From: Lytechinus variegatus | Lineage: Eukaryota; Echinodermata; Echinoidea; Temnopleuroida; Toxopneustidae | Direction: 5' to 3' | NCBI RefSeq assembly: GCF_018143015.1 | Contig: NC_054747.1 | Span: 763,407 to 827,406, forward strand | DNA length: 64,000 nt | Part shown: positions 57,421 to 64,000 of the stretch, piece after piece | How the letters are laid out: the number at the start of each line of letters is the position of its first letter | How positions within the stretch are numbered: the first letter of the stretch is position 1 | Translations under genes and position numbers: made by a program | Notes under the pieces: model-generated | Database searches by the model: none | What the model saw: only the letters and a program-made list of their open reading frames with translations | What the model was told of the DNA's origin: nothing

Positions 57421-57525
57421 CATGTTGCCGTTCAGCTCGTACCCGGAGCTGGTAGCAAATGACGATGTCGCGATGAGACAAGGATTGACTTGGCAAAGTT
57501 GATCAGGTCTTTTTCTTCTCTTGGC
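57421..57525 (-). CDS. Possible isolated coding exon, function unknown
   Basis: A relatively G+C-rich 105-base island on the minus strand reads RPDQLCQVNPCLIATSSFA then TSSGYELNGNMSHE, bounded by an AG on one side and GTACAC on the other. It has a coding-like look amid AT-rich DNA but no partner exon and no recognised domain. It may be a gene relic. Confidence 0.2.
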
Positions 57526-57649
57526 TGGGAAATGAATGAAAAAAACCGTTCAGGAGTTCCTCCCAGTGATGCTGGTCTGGGTACAATATCATCCTAAGAC
57601 ATGGGCGAAAATCCCAGGGGGGACATGTCCCCCCTACTCAAAATAGTAA

Positions 57650-57690
57650 GGGGACACAATATCAAATGCCCCCCCCCCCCTACTATTTGT
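57650..57690. repeat. Poly-C tract
   Basis: A run of C in a TGTCCCCCCTACT-type repeated context (also at 57630 and 57820). Confidence 0.7.
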
Positions 57691-57839
57691 GGTCTTTTAT
57701 GATGGTAAGAAATACAGCATTCAAAATCGAAATAAAAAATGTATTTTAGAACGAGATGACCTTACTTTCGGGATCATAACCTTTGTTTTTTTTTGCTTGT
57801 CAAATTTTCCAGCCTATTGTCCCCCCTAGCTTTTGGGAC

Positions 57840-59035
57840 GGATTTCCGCCCCTGGTTTAGGAAATTACTTGACCGACCCACAACTGCCAAACTAACACAT
57901 GCATTTGTTTCCTGTCACCTGGATTACTGTAACTCAATATTTTCCAACCTTCCTCATACATACATTGTTCCACTTCCATGGGTTGACATAACTCCCATTC
58001 TGCGTTCTCTTCATTGCCCCCCCCCCCCGGAGGGGGGCACTAAGTGTATAATGCATAGTGGGTATGTGCCGCGGAGGGGACCCCCATTTTTACACTCAAA
58101 TTTCCGTTCCAATGCATAGCATTTTTGTCTTATTGATAAAGAAGAACAAAGAAAGCCGCTCCAAGGCATAGCATTTTCTTCTTATCGAGAAAAAAAAAAG
58201 AAGAAATCCGCTCCAAAGCTTCGCATATTTCTTGTTACGCCGTTCCGAGATGCAAGTTTGGTGAAGAGCGCCGTCAGCTCTCCGCGAGTGCACCCGGCGG
58301 GGCCGCGCAAGCTATATCATGCACAAATGATCGTTCCATAGGGATGCATACGCACTCACACTCTGGGATCCGTTCCAAGGACCTCCGTTTTCACAAACAT
58401 TTGTAGTTCCGAGGACCCTCCTTTTTACAATAAGCCCGCTCCGAGGCCCCCTTTTTTTGTCTCGACCGCGGCACACCTCCACCATTTTTTGGTCGAGTGC
58501 CCCCCCCCCCCTCGGGGCTCCCCATACATCACCGTATCTTTTAAAGTTCTCCTCACCTACAAAATTCTCAATGGCCAAGCCCCAAAATATCTTACAGATC
58601 TCATTTCCTTACGCTCTAGTATCTCTTCAAGACCTCCTCGTTCATCATGTTCATCGTCTACAATGTAGTTAACTCCTGGACCTCGAACCTCTACAAAATA
58701 TGGTGACCACACTTTTTTCTTCAATTGCCCCTTCCCTTTGGAATAAGCTACCATCTTGCATTCATAATGCCAAGTCTGTGAATCAGTTCAAAACCCTACT
58801 CAAAACCTACCTGTTTAATAGATAATTCACAGTTGTGGGTCGGTCAATTGGAGGTGCACACAAGTTTTGAGTTTTGATTATTAGTATAGCTGTATTAGCT
58901 GTGCCATTTTCCCCTGCCACTTTTATTACTATTTTTTAAATATTTTTTTTAACCCAAGTACAAACCATGAACAAAACACAGTGCGCTTAGAAACGCCAGT
59001 AGTAAGCGCCTTATAAATGTTATGTATTATCATGT
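57840..59035 (+). mobile_element. LINE 3' remnant, split by an insertion
   Basis: Before the insertion the frame reads TAKLTHAFVSCHLDYCNSIF and ITPILRSLH. After it the frame continues LPIHHRIF, then LTYKILNGQAPKYLTDLISL, both conserved C-terminal LINE segments of CR1/L2-type reverse transcriptases. The 3' end has AAGCGCCTTATAAATGTTAT followed by short A/T repeats, as expected. Stops are present; the copy is dead. Confidence 0.85.
58017..58517. mobile_element. Second copy of the CTTGGAGCGG-word element, inserted in a LINE
   Basis: Reverse orientation of the 29836-30346 element: GCATAGTGGGTATGTGCCGC, CGCTCCAAGGCATAGCATTT and CACAAACATTTG blocks with C/G-run ends. It interrupts the LINE frame between ILRSLH and LPIHHR. 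A duplication is not evident because the ends are homopolymeric. Confidence 0.85.
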
Positions 59036-59226
59036 AAAGGGCTCCTCACTGAACGCGAGTGTAAGACAGTATTGACGGAAATGCATTAAGGAAAGTCTCT
59101 GGGGAATGATAGGCATTTCAAGAAATTTTATGCATATTTTTTTAGGGTCAGTGTGGATAACTTACTCGTTTGTAATATTTCTTTTCAAGAAAACGAATCG
59201 TCAGCAAATCAAAAGCAAAGTGTCAT

Positions 59227-59935
59227 ATCTTTAATTCGTAACTAAAGACAAACGTCTATTGGAGAGTTATAAATCTAAATCATTAATAACTGTGGACGCA
59301 AATATATGTTCAAAGGCATTAGCGAATAGAACAATCAATCTTTTAGATGAAATAATAGACAAAAATCAATTTTGCATTCCTACGAGGAAGAGTAATCTGA
59401 AACTGACATATAGCAAAATCATTCATTGCTTCAGTAGGTTTTAAGAAAGCGTTTGATTTCGCTGCACTCAGGTGTGTCAAAAAAAAAAAAAATACTGGGT
59501 AAAAATGTTACATGAGGGTAATTAAGTGTCCAACCAACATTTGGCATATCCTTTAGGCATTTTACAGAGCAGTTAGTAATGCTGACTTTCTAGTTCCCAC
59601 TTCTCCTTTATTTTATATGAACATCATGTTTTGTAGTTGGAAGATGTTTATCTTCTGCAATTGCGGTCGCTCTTGTATAATTTTCAGAGGTGATTTGCCA
59701 TTGACGTTAGCATATTTATTTCATAGGAACAACCAATTTCATAATTACCCAACAAGAAATGCTACAGCACTGCGTATTCCTCATGCAAGGACAATATTTG
59801 CTCAGAAAACACTGATCTGTACAGGGCCAAAGTTATGGAATTCTTTGAACTCCAACATTACCGGGTCTGTTAGTATTTCTGTTTTTAAAAGGAAATTGAA
59901 TTTCTTATTTTTTTTAATACATTTATGATGTATAA
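59227..59935 (+). mobile_element. LINE remnant with reverse transcriptase fragments
   Basis: Pieces include KKAFDF near 59446 (reverse transcriptase region around the KAFD motif) and, at 59735-59900, NYPTRNATALRIPHART with TGPKLWNSLNSNI, the LINE C-terminal block. Large parts between are missing. Confidence 0.75.
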
Positions 59936-60544
59936 TTGTTTTTCTTTTAAATACATGCAGAACTTTGTGATTAGCAATATAATTTCTGTAAAATGTCTCG
60001 ACCAACTGGTACATGTACATGTACTCCTATCATTAAGTACTAGTAGTCATTTCAATTGCATTTTTGTTACAAATCTCTCATCTCTTGCCATTTTCTAGCT
60101 TGTAACTTCGTGCTCCCCCGTTTTTCCATCTATCTATTTGTCTATCTATATTTTATACCTACTTTTTTTTCAACATATCCATTATTTTTCTGTAAATAGA
60201 TTTTAACTACATATGTATCCTTGTATAACCTTAGTACAACTTTTTTTTCTTTTTTTTTTAGTATTATGAACCAGTTAAGCTAGAATCATTTTTTTTTTCA
60301 ATTATGTGTAGAATCAAGTTTTGCTTTAAACAAACTATAACGTATTGTTTCAATACTGAGGACCATATAACAAGCCTGGCTTCCAAAGGTCTCCTCGTCT
60401 TCCTTGTCTTTATATTACTTTCCTTTAATTATCGATGTTTGTTGCTTTTTAACGTCTTTGATATATGCGTTAGCGTATAACTGTACCTTGTGTCTATGTA
60501 TTTTGTTATATGTTACTTTTTCAAGGAGGATCAATAAAGTTTGA

Positions 60545-61262
60545 AAAATGTTGCCCACTCTAAAGAAATTGCTGGTTATTTATTTTTTATCCTTATTGGA
60601 CAATTCAGAATTGATTTCTGTTAACGATTGGATCATTGCTAACAGGCTTTCCTTGATTCTTGTTGAAACAAGCTACATGTTATTCAGCAACACCCTAGCA
60701 ACATTGCCAGATAATATTACAATCAGTGATGTTCAGATTACTGAAGTCCTGAGTACAAAATTCCTTGGGGTACACATTGATAGTAAGCTGAATTGGAAAG
60801 TTCACACATCTTATTTATGTAAACTTCTTCCCAGAAATTCAGGAGTCATTAATTCATTTAAGAGAATATTCCCAAAAATATGTTATACATGTTGTACTCA
60901 ACCTTCATTGTGTCTTGTATGACTGCATCCTTGCATGGGGTGGTGACGCTACTAAAGTTCCTTTAGATGGGTATTAAAGTCCAGAAAAGGTCATTAGACT
61001 AGTATGTGGAGTAAATATACTATTTCATTCTAATATTTTGTTTTATGAAAACAAGTTCCTTAATTTACATGGCATAGGCCTATTTGATCTCAACCTCGGT
61101 TTCATTATGTATCAATTAAATAAAAGAGAACCTCCACTTGCTCTTGCTTCATTGTCTGTTAGAAATGACCAAATCCATGTTTACTATACAAGACAAGTAT
61201 ATTTTCTCCACTTGCCATTGGTCAAAACTAGTTTTCGGCTAAATACACTTGTTTATACGGCT
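60545..61262 (+). mobile_element. LINE remnant, reverse transcriptase C-terminal part
   Basis: VNDWIIANRLSLI, then TKFLGVHIDSKLNWKVH, then SFKRIFPK and LNLHGIGLFDLNLGFIMYQ follow the usual LINE order, with stops and frame changes. It directly follows another LINE 3' region, so two remnants lie head to tail. Confidence 0.8.
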
Positions 61263-62786
61263 CGGTGTAAAAAAATGGAAGAGGTAAAAATGGCAGGGGT
61301 AAAATGGCAGAGGTAAAAATGGCAGGGGTTATAATGGGAGAGGTAAAAATGACAGCTATGGGTAAAATATGGCCAGTCTTAAACCCCCATGCAATGAATT
61401 GTCAAAACAGCCCCCGCATGTACATATATTAAATTATAACTGCATGTCACGATTAGGCATTATAATCATGTCTCAATCGGCCAAACAATGCTATTTACGA
61501 ATTCGTTGGAGGTGTACCGCCAACGATTTTTAAAAAGAATTTATTAGGAGCAAATGGAACTGCACTATTCTCATTCATTGTTTTGTAACATTCATTTTTG
61601 TCTGGCTGTTTTTTTTATATATCTAATATTTTGCCAGGTATACCGATACATAAATAAAGGAAGAGTAGACATAAGAGAGGTGGAGAGACAGAGAGGGTTA
61701 GGGGTCGGGGAAATCATAGAGAACATAACGGGAAAAGCTTAGGCGTTGAAATTGTCACGAATGATTGTGGTTAAATATTATTTCCTTATTTGTAATGTCG
61801 TCTGTACTATTCTTTTTGAATATTTGAATGACAATAATGAGCATGCGTTCCCAGGCTTGGCATTGAATATGTAACTAATTGTAAAATTTGGGCTCAATCG
61901 AGGGGAAACGTCTGGTTCAGATTCTTTGCACAAAAGAAGACCCTGAACCTTTACCACTGCATCCAATATGATATAAATGCCTTGATGGTCATAACCCTTG
62001 GAAGCGGAAGTGCCGTTGGGTATTTTGTACGCCATAAGTATCACCCTCTTGGTAATTAGCTTGGTATGCTAAAATGTAGATATTTGATATAAATCTTTGT
62101 TGTTTTTCAAACAGAAGAAAAACATTTTTTATTATCTAATTGTTATATTTTTGCTGTGATTCTCTACTGGACCTGACCTACAAGAATTTCATTTAGTTGA
62201 AATAATATTTCTCTTATTTTCCCCCTTAACCAAATCCCCTTTCATTTTGGAGTGGAAACTTTTTTTCTCCCCATATTTCTTACATGTTTGCCTCTGTCAT
62301 TTTTACCTTTGCCGTTTTCAACTCGGCCGTTTTTTAACTGTTAGAAATGTTATACTTTTTTATTAAAAAATCCTGCAACAGAGTCTGGAGAACACCTGTA
62401 ATCTTACTGCACTGTGTAATCTTACTTGCATTTGTGTAAAATTACAGAAATTTTTTTTGTGCGTGTACCCTTACAAGTTTATTGTAGTAAAACTATTTTC
62501 CCCTTTTTAAAACATCTATTCTGTAAAATTGTAGAAAAATTGTGGAAATCCTCCTGTTATTATAATTTACGAAAATTATCATTTTTGTTTTTTAAACCTG
62601 TTTTTTTTCTTCTGTAGAATCTACTGTTTTTTCCAATAGTGTACCTCGGCCACTCGAACCCCTGCCATTATCATATCTTCCATTTTTACCTTTTGTCATT
62701 TATGCCTCTGCTCTTTTTACCTCTGCCGTTTTTACCTCTGCCATTTTTACCTCTGCCATTATTACCTCTGCCATTTTTACCTGGCA
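61262..62786. mobile_element. Element bounded by inverted AATGGCAGAGGTAAAA tandem repeats
   Basis: At the left, about six units of (A)TGGCAGAGGTAAAA run rightwards (61272-61370). At the right, the reverse units TTTTACCTCTGCCA run to 62782. A further partial pair is at 62285-62330. The 1.5-kb unit therefore has tandem repeats as its inverted ends. No transposase frame was recognised in the middle. Confidence 0.7.
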
Positions 62787-63796
62787 CCTAAAAAACGAAC
62801 AGGATAGCATTTTAAAGAGCGAGCTGAAAGTTTGTATTTCCAAAATAAAAAACTTGACAATCGTAACACTTTTTCAAATCATGAACAGGATAGAAATTTT
62901 ACTAAACTATATTACATGTAGATTCGAACGCAAAGTGTGTGCTGAAGATATGTCATTTCCGGCCTAAAATTTGTACTATTAACATATTTTAAAATCAAGG
63001 ACAGGATAGTTAACTCACTAAATTTTGATTAATGTGAGCGCAAAGTGTATCCTGATTCTTTTTATTTTCCTACCAAAAAAGTCATTTTCTTTTCACATTA
63101 TATCAATAAACAAGATAGTATCTGACTCAACCATAATTACTGATGCGAGCGTGAAGCGCGAAATGAATATTTTTTAATATTCAAATCTGAAAAAATGACT
63201 TTGCAAAATTATCATTGGGGTTATCTATGTGTACATTAAAATCCCCTAGGTTTGGCTGATGATTCACAAGGGCGTAGCTACAGGCGGAGCAAAAAAAGGG
63301 AGAAAGAAAGAAAAAAGAAAAAGGAGGGGGAAAATAAAAGGAAAAAAGAAGAGGAAAACTAGAGGAAAAAAGACGAGTGAATAAAATAAGGTAAGGGGGG
63401 AATTTGCGAAGAAAACTTTCAAGTCACTATATAAAATTTTCGCATATCTTGCTCCATAGGCCGATATGGAGCTTAAAATATCAAGTTTTGAAGTCAATAC
63501 AAAAACCGTATGTCAGGTCGGACATCAATCTATCGTTATTTCTCTTTATCTATAAATTAATTTGTAAGTGTTCTGTAAAATGTTGGTTTAAAGGTCTAAA
63601 TATCAGCATTTTCAGATGTCCAAGCTTACTATTCTGAATGTATATTCCATAAAATATTCAAAATATCCCTTTTTCAGGTGTGATTGCCAAAACATAGGCC
63701 TATCAGCTAGAACTGCGCGCTCGTATTTTGATTGGCAAGTATGTAAACCTTTGTATTAATTCTATAACAACCTACTTAAAGTCCCCTGCCCCTGGC
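62787..63796. repeat. Dispersed TTCGCGCTCGC-word repeat, copy 3
   Basis: GGCCGATATGGAGC, ATCAAGTTTTGAAGTCAATA, CAGGTCGGACATCAATC and AAGTGTTCTGTAAAATGT repeat the block order of the 13.26 and 26.16 kb copies. A purine-rich tract lies at 63280-63400. Confidence 0.65.
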
Positions 63797-64000
63797 TGTA
63801 ATGGAATAAAGATTAATTATTTGAGGGTGATTTGCCTCTATACGTCCTATGCCATTTCGTCAGATAACCTTGTCGTCTAATGCCGTTTGATCCAACACCA
63901 TTTCGTTCCATTCAATAGTGCGCAACTATTGTATTATGACAGCCGATGTTTAATCAATGATTCGAACGCAGAACATTTGGGGAATCCCATGACAACATGA
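63797..64000 (+). promoter_or_regulatory. Third copy of the GTPase upstream block, cut by the window edge
   Basis: 63797-64000 matches 29110-29312 closely (TGCCATTTCGTCAGATAACC, TCAATAGTGCGCAACTATT, GACAGCCGATGTT, GGGGAATCCCATGACAACAT). In copy b this sequence precedes the site cluster by about 190 bases and the ATG by about 405 bases, so both should lie just beyond the right edge. Confidence 0.75.

Noticed and set aside
61778-62044. Minus-strand frame of 88 residues with mixed composition
   Set aside because: No recognised domain, no supporting splice sites, and it lies inside a repeat-bounded element.

Overview
The window looks like a piece of a eukaryotic, AT-rich, intron-rich animal genome, most likely a sea urchin or a close echinoderm relative. 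Three things point there: short coding exons with GT-AG borders and long introns; tandem Death-domain genes, a class known to be expanded in sea urchins; and a dense load of short foldback DNA elements, tRNA-derived SINEs and dead LINEs that resemble echinoderm repeats I know. The species call rests on recollection, not on a search. All gene models were assembled by hand from splice sites and reading phase.

Layout. 0-2.3 kb: LINE remnant, an 8-bp-TSD foldback element, a TTCGGA-type tandem repeat. 2.3-12 kb: two divergent genes, each encoding about 205 residues with two Death domains. The minus-strand gene has four exons (7061 to 2348) and the plus-strand gene three (9743 to 11864). 12-16.7 kb: no genes; minisatellite and low-complexity DNA. 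16.8-17.4 kb: two exons encoding a signal peptide and an LDLR class B (YWTD-like) propeller segment, with no visible continuation. 19.5-21.7 kb: nested palindromic transposons. 21.7-22.9 kb: a decayed, intron-containing ovo-like zinc-finger gene on the minus strand.

25.1-49.9 kb: the main find, a seven-exon plus-strand gene for a 305-residue GTPase resembling the IFI44/IFI44L family. It has an N-terminal hydrophobic hairpin, a P-loop, a DTRG switch motif and a C-terminal CaaX box. Its promoter and first exon are present twice (25.37-25.66 and 29.50-29.79 kb), both with ETS, AP-1 and NF-kB-like sites in the same order. A third copy of the upstream block runs off the right edge, so a further paralogue probably starts just beyond the window. 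The gene's introns hold a LINE, SINEs and many foldback elements.

50-64 kb: no convincing gene; hAT-like and other foldback elements, three LINE remnants and dispersed repeats. Taken together, the Death-domain adaptor-like proteins and a GTPase with an immune-type promoter suggest a small innate-immunity neighbourhood. That functional link is inference.
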